From: Hyphomicrobiales bacterium
GTDB lineage: Bacteria > Pseudomonadota > Alphaproteobacteria > Rhizobiales > JAJFHB01
NCBI GenBank assembly: GCA_021775795.1
Contig: JAJFHB010000013.1
Span: forward strand, 1-5,314
Reading direction: 5' to 3'
DNA: 5,314 nt
A program made the translations under genes and the position numbers. Below, piece by piece: positions 1-5,314 of the stretch (position 1 is its first letter; each line of letters starts with the position of its first letter). The notes under the pieces were generated by a model, which was given only the letters and a program-made list of their open reading frames with translations, was not told the origin of the DNA and made no database searches.

Positions 1-450
1 GGCGACAATTCCGAGATTGGTTTCATGAATGCAAAAGAAGGCATCGCTGGTGCAGTAGCGCATGTCACAGGCAGAGACCATATCAATGCCGCCGCCGATA
101 CAGCCACCCTGAACAGCAGCGAGCACCGGCATGCGGGCCTCTTCCAGACAGGAAAACGTCCGCTGCAATTCCTGCACGGTTCGCAGCAAGGCGGCGCGAG
201 CCCGGCCCGCTTCATGCCGGGACTGGTCAGGCATAGAAGCAAACACTGAGAGATCCATGCCCGCGGTGAAGTGCTTACCGGTTGACGAGAGGATAATTGC
301 GCGCACGGATCCCGATGCATCGAGATCGTGCACAATCTCTGGAAGCTCTTTCCAGAATAACTTGTTCATTGTGTTCAACATATCCGGTCTGGAAAGACGC
401 ACCTGTGCGACTTTGTTCTCCACCTCGACCTGGAAACACTCATACGTCAT
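1..450 (-). CDS. Enoyl-CoA hydratase/isomerase family protein, dienoyl-CoA isomerase-like (partial, C-terminus beyond window)
   Basis: This is the first 150 residues of a crotonase-fold acyl-CoA enzyme; the frame runs off the left edge without a stop. The start is the ATG at 450, which has a purine-rich GGAGAAGAG eight bases or fewer upstream. Visible family marks are the CoA-binding segment FTAGMDLS (residues 61-68) and the oxyanion-hole loop GGCIGGGIDMVSACDMRYC (115-133). The best match from memory is the ECH1 type, delta(3,5)-delta(2,4)-dienoyl-CoA isomerase, which shifts double bonds during beta-oxidation of unsaturated fatty acids. In rat ECH1 the catalytic residues are Asp176, Glu196 and Asp204. 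Here Asp123 and Glu143 keep the 20-residue spacing, and the third position would be residue 151, the first codon outside the window. The protein is probably cytosolic. The crotonase family call is firm; the isomerase activity is inferred, and a plain hydratase remains possible. Confidence 0.93.
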   Translation of the reverse strand, partial: MTYECFQVEVENKVAQVRLSRPDMLNTMNKLFWKELPEIVHDLDASGSVRAIILSSTGKHFTAGMDLSVFASMPDQSRHEAGRARAALLRTVQELQRTFSCLEEARMPVLAAVQGGCIGGGIDMVSACDMRYCTSDAFFCIHETNLGIVA

Positions 451-484
451 CGCTCTTCTCCGCAATTACCTTCTGCCGGCTTCT

Positions 485-519
485 ACATAGCATGAACCGT
501 TCCCCCCTCGCCGGGTCAA
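485..519 (-). promoter_or_regulatory. Candidate promoter of the enoyl-CoA hydratase gene
   Basis: Reading the minus strand, a TTGACC hexamer (519 to 514) resembles a sigma-70 -35 box. At 17-bp spacing the -10 position reads TTCATG (496 to 491), a poor box. A better-looking CTATGT (490 to 485) lies 23 bp away, which is too far. Transcription would begin roughly 30 bases ahead of the start codon at 450. This is a by-eye match only. Confidence 0.25.
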
Positions 520-628
520 TAACCTTCAGTTTTCCATTACATGGCCCGATTTCCGCCCTTGTTTCGCCCCGCAAGCACCAAGCTTCCTGCCTATCCATGT
601 TTTCACGAGAGGGAAGGGCCACAGTTTG

Positions 629-634
629 AAGGGG
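629..634 (+). promoter_or_regulatory. Ribosome binding site deciding the vWA lipoprotein start
   Basis: AAGGGG ends eight bases before the ATG at 643. Together with the signal peptide that begins exactly there, it selects this start over the in-frame ATG at 541. Confidence 0.7.
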
Positions 635-642
635 ATATCCAC

Positions 643-2439
643 ATGATCCGACGTCTACGCGGCATACGCCGTGTGTCATTGGCTACCGTGAGCCTTTGTG
701 CGCTCATCGTCACCGGCTGCTACGAGCAGACCGATGTCGTTGAAGAGCCCAACCCTAATTTGCGCAACGAAACCATCGTTAGCAGTGAAGAAAAATTTGA
801 ATCTGATACGGATGACTCGTTGCTAGGCGGCATTCTTGCCATGCAGGCAACGCCACCAGCTCCCATTTCGGACCTGTCCCGTACAATGACGCGCACCCAA
901 GGCGGCCAGTATGCAACCGCTCAGGGCGTGACCGCCGGAGAATCCGAAGCGTATTATCAACCACAGCCCCAGGCCGGTGACATCAACACCGAGCAATATG
1001 AGGATTACGACCATAATCCTGTTCATGCGGTTGCAGATACACCGGTCTCGACTTTCAGCGTTGACGTTGACACTGCCTCTTACGGCGTGATGCGCCGCTA
1101 TCTGAACGAGGGCGTCTTGCCGCCTCATGATGCGATCCGCGCGGAAGAGGTGATCAACTATTTCAACTACGGCTATGCGGTACCGGATACAGCCGACACG
1201 CCCTTTGCAACGACACTTGCCGTAACGCCGACACCGTGGAACGAAAATACTCAGCTTCTGCACATCGGCATTCAGGGCTACGAGATTGTTCAAGAAGAGA
1301 GGCCACGCTCGAACCTGGTGTTCCTGATCGATGTATCAGGCTCCATGGGGGAACCGGAAAAACTGCCATTGCTACAGCGGGCGATGCGGATGCTGGCACA
1401 GCAACTGGGACCAGATGATCAGGTTTCCATCGTAACATATGCGGGCAATGCGGGCACCGTGCTTGCACCGACCGCCGGCGATCAGCATGGCACCATCGAA
1501 GCGGCAATTGAAGCGCTTGGCGCTGGCGGCTCGACGGCGGGTGCAGCGGGCATCCAGGCCGCCTACAATCTGGCTGAGCAGAACTTTATGGAAGACGGCG
1601 TCAACCGGGTCATTCTGGCGACAGACGGCGACTTCAACGTTGGTATTGCCGACCCAGAGCGACTCGAAGACTTCGTCTCCGAGAAGCGCGAAACCGACAT
1701 TTATCTTTCCGTCATCGGTTTTGGCCGCGGCAACTACAACGATCAGATGATGCAGACCCTGGCGCAGGCCGGAAACGGTAACGCCGCCTACATCGACACG
1801 CTTCAGGAAGCGCGCAAGGTTCTCGTCGATGAAATGAGCTCCACGCTCTTCACCATCGCCGATGACGTAAAGATCCAGGTTGAGTTCAACCCTGCCCGGG
1901 TCAGCGAGTACCGCCTCATTGGTTACGAAACACGGGCACTGAACCGCGAAGATTTCAACAATGATGCAGTTGATGCCGGCGACATTGGCTCAGGCCATAC
2001 GGTGACAGCCATCTATGAGATCGTTCAGACCGGAAGCGAAGGTGGCCTCATAGAGCCCTTGCGTTACCAACAGGAAGATACACCGGAAGCAGACCTTGAG
2101 GCTGAGTTTGCCTTTGTCCGCATCCGCTACAAAGACCCAGCGGCAGACGAGAGCCAGCTGATCGAACAGGCTGTAGACAACAGCTTTGTCCATGAGGAGT
2201 TTGACTCTGCTCCCCAGTACGCACGCTTTGGTGCAGCGGTTGCCGCATTTGCGCAAAAACTGAACGGTACGCCGCACCTTGCACTTTATGATTTTGAACA
2301 AATAGCCGAGATAGCGGCCGACGCCCGTGGCGACGACCCCTTTGGCTACCGCAATGAGTTTCTTCAGCTGGTTAGATTGGCTGATTCAGCGGATGCCCTG
2401 CCCCCGCAGGGCGGCTTTGAGGCATCGTGGCTTAAGTAA
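643..2439 (+). CDS. von Willebrand factor type A domain lipoprotein, YfbK family
   Basis: A 598-residue predicted lipoprotein. Residues 1-26 form a type II signal peptide: Arg-rich start, hydrophobic stretch, then lipobox VTGC with Cys26 as the lipidated residue. Tyr27 at +2 is not the Asp inner-membrane retention signal, so outer-membrane anchoring is likely by the E. coli rule. Residues 27 to about 120 are a polar, low-complexity linker. A vWF N-terminal domain follows (about 126-215, with TFSVDVDTASYGVMRRYLNE), then the vWA domain (about 224-400). Its metal site (MIDAS) is intact: DVSGS at 230-234, Thr298 in GGSTAG, and Asp328 in ATDGD. The C-terminal region (about 405-598) matches the DUF3520 module of E. 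coli YfbK. vWA domains of this type usually mediate metal-dependent protein binding; the partner and role are unknown. I see no MoxR-type ATPase next to it. The gene stands alone on its strand and ends at a strong terminator. An in-frame ATG at 541 would add 34 residues ahead of the signal peptide and is unlikely. Confidence 0.93.
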   Translation: MIRRLRGIRRVSLATVSLCALIVTGCYEQTDVVEEPNPNLRNETIVSSEEKFESDTDDSLLGGILAMQATPPAPISDLSRTMTRTQGGQYATAQGVTAGESEAYYQPQPQAGDINTEQYEDYDHNPVHAVADTPVSTFSVDVDTASYGVMRRYLNEGVLPPHDAIRAEEVINYFNYGYAVPDTADTPFATTLAVTPTPWNENTQLLHIGIQGYEIVQEERPRSNLVFLIDVSGSMGEPEKLPLLQRAMRMLAQQLGPDDQVSIVTYAGNAGTVLAPTAGDQHGTIEAAIEALGAGGSTAGAAGIQAAYNLAEQNFMEDGVNRVILATDGDFNVGIADPERLEDFVSEKRETDIYLSVIGFGRGNYNDQMMQTLAQAGNGNAAYIDTLQEARKVLVDEMSSTLFTIADDVKIQVEFNPARVSEYRLIGYETRALNREDFNNDAVDAGDIGSGHTVTAIYEIVQTGSEGGLIEPLRYQQEDTPEADLEAEFAFVRIRYKDPAADESQLIEQAVDNSFVHEEFDSAPQYARFGAAVAAFAQKLNGTPHLALYDFEQIAEIAADARGDDPFGYRNEFLQLVRLADSADALPPQGGFEASWLK

Positions 2440-2468
2440 GTAAGTCGTCCCTAGTAACACGATGCCGG

Positions 2469-2510
2469 GCCCGTCTTCCTCTTTGCGAGGAAGGCGGGCT
2501 TGCCTTTTCT
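2469..2510 (+). terminator. Rho-independent terminator of the vWA lipoprotein gene
   Basis: A 13-bp stem pairs 2469-2481 with 2487-2499 around a five-base loop (tttgc). The only imperfection is one G-T pair (2474 with 2494). A T-rich tail, TTGCCTTTTCT, follows on the plus strand. It begins 29 bases after the stop codon. The gene on the far side converges on it (stop at 2531), so the same stem could also halt minus-strand transcription, but the minus-strand flank lacks a T tract. Confidence 0.88.
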
Positions 2511-2530
2511 AGGACCTGCCAAGCCGAGGG

Positions 2531-2956
2531 TCAGGTTTCTTCTGCCGGTTCATTTCGCAGAGATTCGGCGAAAGCATAGAAGCGCCGCATTAGCCGCTCC
2601 ATGAAACCGATGACTTCCTCGAGTTCTTCGTCATTCGGCAACCCAAGGCGGTTGCCCTCGCTGTTCTGGACTTCAGTTTCAAGCTCCGCGATACGGCGGC
2701 GCAATTCTTCATTTTCCTCATTCAGCTCATCGATCTCGTCATCGAGCGCCTCACGGTCATCTGCCGCCGTCCGGCAAATCCACTGTTCTTCAACAGTCTG
2801 ACAGTGAGAGACATCGCCGGTCTTCGTATCCAGGCGCAAGATGCCGTTTTCAACCTCGGCCATGCTGTAACGCCCAGCCTCTTCCTGCGCCAGGGCCGAA
2901 GTCGACATCATGAGGAGGGCAGCAAGCGCTGTCGCAGCTCCAGTTCTGGGTGACAT
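2531..2956 (-). CDS. Small secreted coiled-coil protein of unknown function
   Basis: A 141-residue predicted periplasmic protein. Residues 1-23 are a Sec signal peptide with cleavage expected after ALA (ALA|QEE). The start at 2956 is fixed by this signal and by AAGGAG eight bases upstream; a longer in-frame reading from 3070 would bury the signal. The mature N-terminus (29-61) has the pattern GRYSM..VENGILRLDTKTG...C....W.C, with Cys52 and Cys61 able to form a disulfide in the periplasm. I recall similar RY-M...LRLDT-TG...C..W.C proteins, all uncharacterised, in alphaproteobacteria. Residues 71-96 form a regular heptad coiled coil (L71, I75, L78, N82, L85, I89, L92, V96) rich in Glu and Asp. 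An amphipathic helix follows at about 108-136 and the tail is acidic. Transcription converges on the vWA gene. No enzymatic motif is visible, so a structural or oligomerising role is a guess. Confidence 0.82.
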   Translation of the reverse strand: MSPRTGAATALAALLMMSTSALAQEEAGRYSMAEVENGILRLDTKTGDVSHCQTVEEQWICRTAADDREALDDEIDELNEENEELRRRIAELETEVQNSEGNRLGLPNDEELEEVIGFMERLMRRFYAFAESLRNEPAEET

Positions 2957-2964
2957 GTTCAATA

Positions 2965-2970
2965 CTCCTT
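2965..2970 (-). promoter_or_regulatory. Ribosome binding site deciding the coiled-coil protein start
   Basis: On the minus strand AAGGAG lies eight bases ahead of the ATG at 2956. It supports this start, which opens directly into a signal peptide, over the upstream ATG at 3070. Confidence 0.75.
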
Positions 2971-3020
2971 CGCCTCCCGGCATACGCCAAACAGCGCAAA
3001 TTCGCCCTGCTCCTACCACA

Positions 3021-3049
3021 TATATAGCGAGGATTGGACAGAGAAAAAG
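3021..3049 (-). promoter_or_regulatory. Candidate -10 region for the coiled-coil protein gene
   Basis: The minus strand reads GCTATATATG at 3028-3019, containing CTATAT and TATATA, in an otherwise GC-rich spacer about 65 bases ahead of the start at 2956. The sequence at the -35 position is only CTTTTT (3049 to 3044), which is weak. The AT-rich box is the whole support. Confidence 0.25.
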
Positions 3050-3093
3050 ACTGGAGAATGGATTGCCCACCCAGAATGGGGCGCTGACTGCCT

Positions 3094-3142
3094 AAAAGTG
3101 CTGCGCCTGCGGCTTCATGACGATTGAAATGCGACGAGCACT
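3094..3142 (-). terminator. Weak candidate terminator downstream of the DUF1203 gene
   Basis: On the minus strand AGTGCT (3142 to 3137) and AGCACT (3102 to 3097) are perfect 6-bp inverted arms, and the second arm runs into a T tract (CTTTTAGG). It lies about 25 bases past the DUF1203 stop, where a terminator is expected. The loop of 34 bases is long and has only patchy internal pairing, so it may be chance. Confidence 0.25.
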
Positions 3143-3166
3143 CCTGCCCTGCAACTGAAATCCCAA

Positions 3167-3646
3167 TCAGTCCTCAAAGGCACGATCGATGCGGCACTGG
3201 TAACAATTGTTGGTAGAAGACCTCATGTGAATGTAGGCAATTGAGCCATCCGCAAACATCTTCTGAGCTTCCGCTTCCACCTGCTCGATCGCGATCACTC
3301 TACCGCTGCCATATCGAATGCGGTCATCAGAACTGTAGCCGCGCAGCAGAATACAATCGTAATCATCAAACAAGACCGGCAAACTGCCAGCCTCAACGTG
3401 TCGTTCGCAGGCTTCAGCGCACAGAAATATAGGCCCCACTTCTGCAAACGGTTGAAGGTCGGGAAACGGCCGAAAAGCCAACACAAGCATTTCTTTGCCA
3501 GCGGGAATGTCTGACAGGCAATGGCGGCAGGGGTTGCCTGTCCCATCAGACGTCTGGCGTTCGGGAACGATGCCGTTTGCATCTGCGCCACCAGCCTGCA
3601 GCCGGCGAACTTCGTTTGTAGCCAAAGCCCTGAACATCAATGCCAT
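3167..3646 (-). CDS. DUF1203 domain-containing protein
   Basis: A 159-residue protein of unknown function. The DUF1203 signature is recognisable: a PCR-x-x-L segment (39-44, NPCRHCL), a hydrophobic strand with GPIFLC (71-76), an LRGYSSDD segment (101-108) like the LRAYD motif of the family, and the C-terminal FADGSIAYIHMRSSTNNCYQCRIDR (131-155). There is no signal peptide or membrane segment, so it is probably cytosolic. The protein has seven cysteines (40, 43, 76, 80, 98, 148, 151), and two pairs form CxxC motifs near the two ends, which could bind a metal or form disulfides. The start at 3646 is chosen because GAGGAG lies seven bases upstream. The ATG at 3661 would lie upstream of that site, and the ATG three codons downstream is spaced too far from it. 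It is probably transcribed on its own; a 97-base gap separates it from the FAH gene upstream. The family assignment is from memory of conserved motifs. Confidence 0.85.
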   Translation of the reverse strand: MALMFRALATNEVRRLQAGGADANGIVPERQTSDGTGNPCRHCLSDIPAGKEMLVLAFRPFPDLQPFAEVGPIFLCAEACERHVEAGSLPVLFDDYDCILLRGYSSDDRIRYGSGRVIAIEQVEAEAQKMFADGSIAYIHMRSSTNNCYQCRIDRAFED

Positions 3647-3653
3647 CTCTGAT

Positions 3654-3659
3654 CTCCTC
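3654..3659 (-). promoter_or_regulatory. Ribosome binding site deciding the DUF1203 start
   Basis: On the minus strand GAGGAG lies seven bases before the ATG at 3646. This favours that codon over the in-frame ATG at 3661 and the one at 3637. Confidence 0.7.
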
Positions 3660-3743
3660 AAATGTGTCTCAGAGATTTAGGGTCAGCCAAGATGCACAGC
3701 CACCCGATTGTTGCGGTGGTGCGAAGCTTGCTGAGCGAGCAGG

Positions 3744-4433
3744 CTAAACGATCGGGGTTTTGATCTCCGCAATGCCTTCCACGCCACCGGTGATGACATC
3801 TCCGGCCACGACCGGCCCAACACCGGCGGGCGTACCTGTCATGATCAGATCACCGGGCGCTATCGCCATGGAACGCGAAAGAATGGAGACGTGCTCCTTC
3901 ACCGACCAGATGAGATCGGACAGATCACCTTCCTGTTTCGTTTCGCCGTTGACTGCCAGCCATATGTGCCCTTTTTCGAGCGAGGGCACATCAGCCAGGG
4001 GCACCAATGCGGACGTGGGCGCTGAGTTGTCGAACGCCTTGCCCCAGTCCCAGGGCCGCCCCATGTCCTTGGCAAGGGTCTGCAGGTCCCGCCGGGTCAG
4101 GTCGATACCCACGGTTGCGCCCCAGATGTGATCATAGACGTCATCTTCTGCGATGTAGCTACCTGCCTTGCCGATGGCGACCACCAGTTCGATTTCATAA
4201 TGCAGATTGCCGGTCTCCGGTGGATAGGGAACGGCAACGCCGTTATCGACCACAGCATCTGCAGGTTTGGTGAAGAAGAACGGCGGTTCGCGATCGGGAT
4301 CCTTTCCCATCTCGCGGGCGTGGGCTGCATAGTTGCGCCCAACGCAGAAAATGCGGCGCACGGGAAACCGCGCTTCATTGTCTTTGACAGCGATGGATGC
4401 CTGGGGGGGTGGTGAAAATACGAATTCGGTCAT
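3744..4433 (-). CDS. Fumarylacetoacetate hydrolase family protein, fumarylpyruvate hydrolase-like
   Basis: A complete 229-residue single-domain FAH-fold enzyme, the usual length for fumarylpyruvate hydrolase and FAHD1/YcgM-type acylpyruvases. Such enzymes use a divalent metal to cleave C-C bonds of 2-oxo acids. Fumarylpyruvate, the last intermediate of the glutathione-type gentisate pathway, would give fumarate plus pyruvate. Visible motifs are VGRNYAAHAREM (31-42), whose His38 and Glu41 match the FAHD1 catalytic dyad; metal ligands Glu80 and Glu82 in HYEIEL and Asp111 in GIDLTRRD; Lys132 in GKAFD; and the C-terminal PGDLIMTGTPAGVG (193-206). The protein is cytosolic. It lies 69 bases downstream of the benzoate-CoA ligase family gene on the same strand, so co-transcription is likely. 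The start has no clear Shine-Dalgarno sequence, but residues from about 26 onward are needed for the fold and no better start exists. The exact substrate is inferred; oxaloacetate decarboxylase or another acylpyruvase activity is possible. Confidence 0.92.
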   Translation of the reverse strand: MTEFVFSPPPQASIAVKDNEARFPVRRIFCVGRNYAAHAREMGKDPDREPPFFFTKPADAVVDNGVAVPYPPETGNLHYEIELVVAIGKAGSYIAEDDVYDHIWGATVGIDLTRRDLQTLAKDMGRPWDWGKAFDNSAPTSALVPLADVPSLEKGHIWLAVNGETKQEGDLSDLIWSVKEHVSILSRSMAIAPGDLIMTGTPAGVGPVVAGDVITGGVEGIAEIKTPIV

Positions 4434-4502
4434 GGCAATTTGTGATCTTTGTTGGAATGGACGTGGTGGTATCTAGCCGTGCGCTAGCGAGGTTTGGAGG
4501 AC

Positions 4503-5314
4503 TTAGAGATTACGAAGCGCTTGCCTGTCAATCTTGTCAGTACCGGTTTTCGGAAGCTTTGCAAGATACACAATCTCTCTTGGATATTTATGCGGCAGAA
4601 GGACCTGCTTGGCGTGCAACTTCAAATCATCACTCAAGCGTGCGTCTCCCTTAGCTCCCTCAGCGGGAGTGACCCAGGCTTTCAATGTAAGGCGGCCATC
4701 AGCCATCTCAATTGCCTGCACGCAACATTCATGCACCTTGGGATGTTCATTGAGGGCATGTTCAATTTCCAAAGGATATACCCACTGCCCCGAAATCTTG
4801 ACCAGATCATCGGCGCGACCTTTGAAGAAGTAGAAGCCATCTTCATCGACTGAAAAACGATCGCCGGTATAGATCCAGCCATCACGCATGGTCTCTGCAG
4901 TTTTGTCAGGCCGTTTCCAATACTCATGGGCAACCGAAAGGCCGCGCACCGACATGACACCCTCTTCGCCGGGCACCGCTTCCCGCCCCTCCGGGGTTTC
5001 AAGTCTTATGGCATAGCCAGGAACCGCACGGCCTGCAGAACCCGTCTTGCGCATCTCATGATCATTTGAGAGATAAATATGCAGCACCTCGGTTGACCCC
5101 AACCCTTCAAGAATGTCGTGTCCAAATGCTGCCTTCCAGGCGTTGGCGATGTCGGCGGACAGCACTTCGGCAGCTGATATGCAAAGCCGCAGTGATGAAA
5201 GATCAGCCTCTCCGGCGAGCGGACTGCGGGCAAGGGCTGTGTAGAGTGTCGGCAATCCGAAGAACACGGTTGGACGGTGCGCTTCGAGATGAGCGAAGAT
5301 TGATACAGGTTCGG
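4503..5314 (-). CDS. Benzoate-CoA ligase family protein (partial, N-terminus beyond window)
   Basis: The last 269 residues of an adenylate-forming acyl-CoA synthetase; the reading frame is open to the right edge (first full codon at 5312). A GTG at 5267 lies inside the conserved HRPTVFFGLPTLYTAL segment and is not the start. These enzymes activate a carboxylate as an acyl-AMP and transfer it to CoA. Motifs in fragment numbering: the A5-type EGLGSTEVLHIYLSN (69-83), the TGD loop with Asp151, the hinge GRADDLVKISGQWVYPLEIE (165-184), and the C-terminal PKTGTDKIDR with the presumed catalytic Lys260. The GSTE-LHI-LSN stretch is typical, from memory, of the benzoate-CoA ligase family (benzoate, hydroxybenzoates, 2-aminobenzoate) rather than fatty-acid ligases. 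The P-loop lies outside the window. The FAH gene immediately downstream suggests an aromatic acid substrate. The family call is strong; the substrate cannot be fixed without the N-terminal pocket. Confidence 0.92.
   Translation of the reverse strand, partial: EPVSIFAHLEAHRPTVFFGLPTLYTALARSPLAGEADLSSLRLCISAAEVLSADIANAWKAAFGHDILEGLGSTEVLHIYLSNDHEMRKTGSAGRAVPGYAIRLETPEGREAVPGEEGVMSVRGLSVAHEYWKRPDKTAETMRDGWIYTGDRFSVDEDGFYFFKGRADDLVKISGQWVYPLEIEHALNEHPKVHECCVQAIEMADGRLTLKAWVTPAEGAKGDARLSDDLKLHAKQVLLPHKYPREIVYLAKLPKTGTDKIDRQALRNL

Noticed and set aside
541..642. Upstream in-frame extension of the vWA lipoprotein from the ATG at 541
   Set aside because: It would place 34 extra residues before a clear lipoprotein signal peptide, and the Shine-Dalgarno site at 629-634 points to 643.
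440..679. Minus-strand open frame spanning the divergent intergenic region
   Set aside because: It overlaps the starts of both flanking genes, has no family resemblance, and would occupy the region carrying their start signals.
823..1293. Minus-strand open frame of 156 codons inside the vWA gene
   Set aside because: It lies wholly antisense to a well-supported gene, with unlikely composition (Cys, Arg, His rich) and no recognisable domain.
2601..2801. Serine-rich reading frame on the plus strand
   Set aside because: It is the complement of the Glu/Asp-rich coiled coil (GAA/GAG codons read as TTC/CTC/TCT), with no ribosome binding site of its own.
2957..3070. Extended reading of the coiled-coil protein from the ATG at 3070
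   Set aside because: The signal peptide begins at 2956 with AAGGAG correctly spaced; the extension overlaps the likely leader and promoter region.
3662..3743. Possible terminator hairpins after the FAH gene (CCACC/GGTGG arms, and arms around GAGCG near 3727-3743)
   Set aside because: The stems are only 5-6 bp, partly with G-T pairs, and no T tract follows on the minus strand.
4128..4415. Plus-strand open frame opposite the FAH gene
   Set aside because: It is a shadow of a conserved enzyme whose motifs are all on the minus strand.

Overview
The window looks like an ordinary stretch of chromosome from a proteobacterium, most likely an alphaproteobacterium. The grounds are moderate GC content, strong Shine-Dalgarno sites, a small secreted protein of a type I recall from Hyphomicrobiales and relatives, and the mix of acyl-CoA and aromatic catabolism genes. 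The taxonomic guess is inference. I see no tRNA, rRNA, CRISPR array, insertion sequence, phage gene or attachment site.

Layout, left to right. (1) Positions 1-450, minus strand: the N-terminal 150 residues of an enoyl-CoA hydratase/isomerase (crotonase) protein. It most resembles delta(3,5)-delta(2,4)-dienoyl-CoA isomerase, and its C-terminal part lies beyond the left edge. (2) 451-642: a divergent intergenic region holding the start signals of genes 1 and 3. (3) 643-2439, plus strand: a complete lipoprotein of 598 residues with a von Willebrand factor A domain (YfbK type). A strong rho-independent terminator follows at 2469-2510. (4) 2531-2956, minus strand: a small secreted protein with a conserved-looking Cys/Trp N-terminal module and a regular coiled coil. 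(5) 3167-3646, minus strand: a DUF1203 protein rich in cysteine. (6) 3744-4433, minus strand: a fumarylacetoacetate hydrolase (FAH) family enzyme close to fumarylpyruvate hydrolases. (7) 4503-5314, minus strand: the C-terminal 269 residues of a benzoate-CoA ligase family enzyme, whose N-terminal part lies beyond the right edge.

The two right-hand genes share a strand with a 69-base gap and probably belong to one aromatic-acid catabolic operon: CoA activation of an aromatic acid, and hydrolysis of a ring-cleavage product to pyruvate plus an organic acid. The left-hand crotonase would fit oxidation of unsaturated fatty acids. The vWA lipoprotein, the coiled-coil protein and the DUF1203 protein have no assigned pathway here. 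No gene is evidently broken. Nothing amounts to a clear new system; the coiled-coil secreted protein and the cysteine-rich DUF1203 protein are the most worthwhile unknowns.
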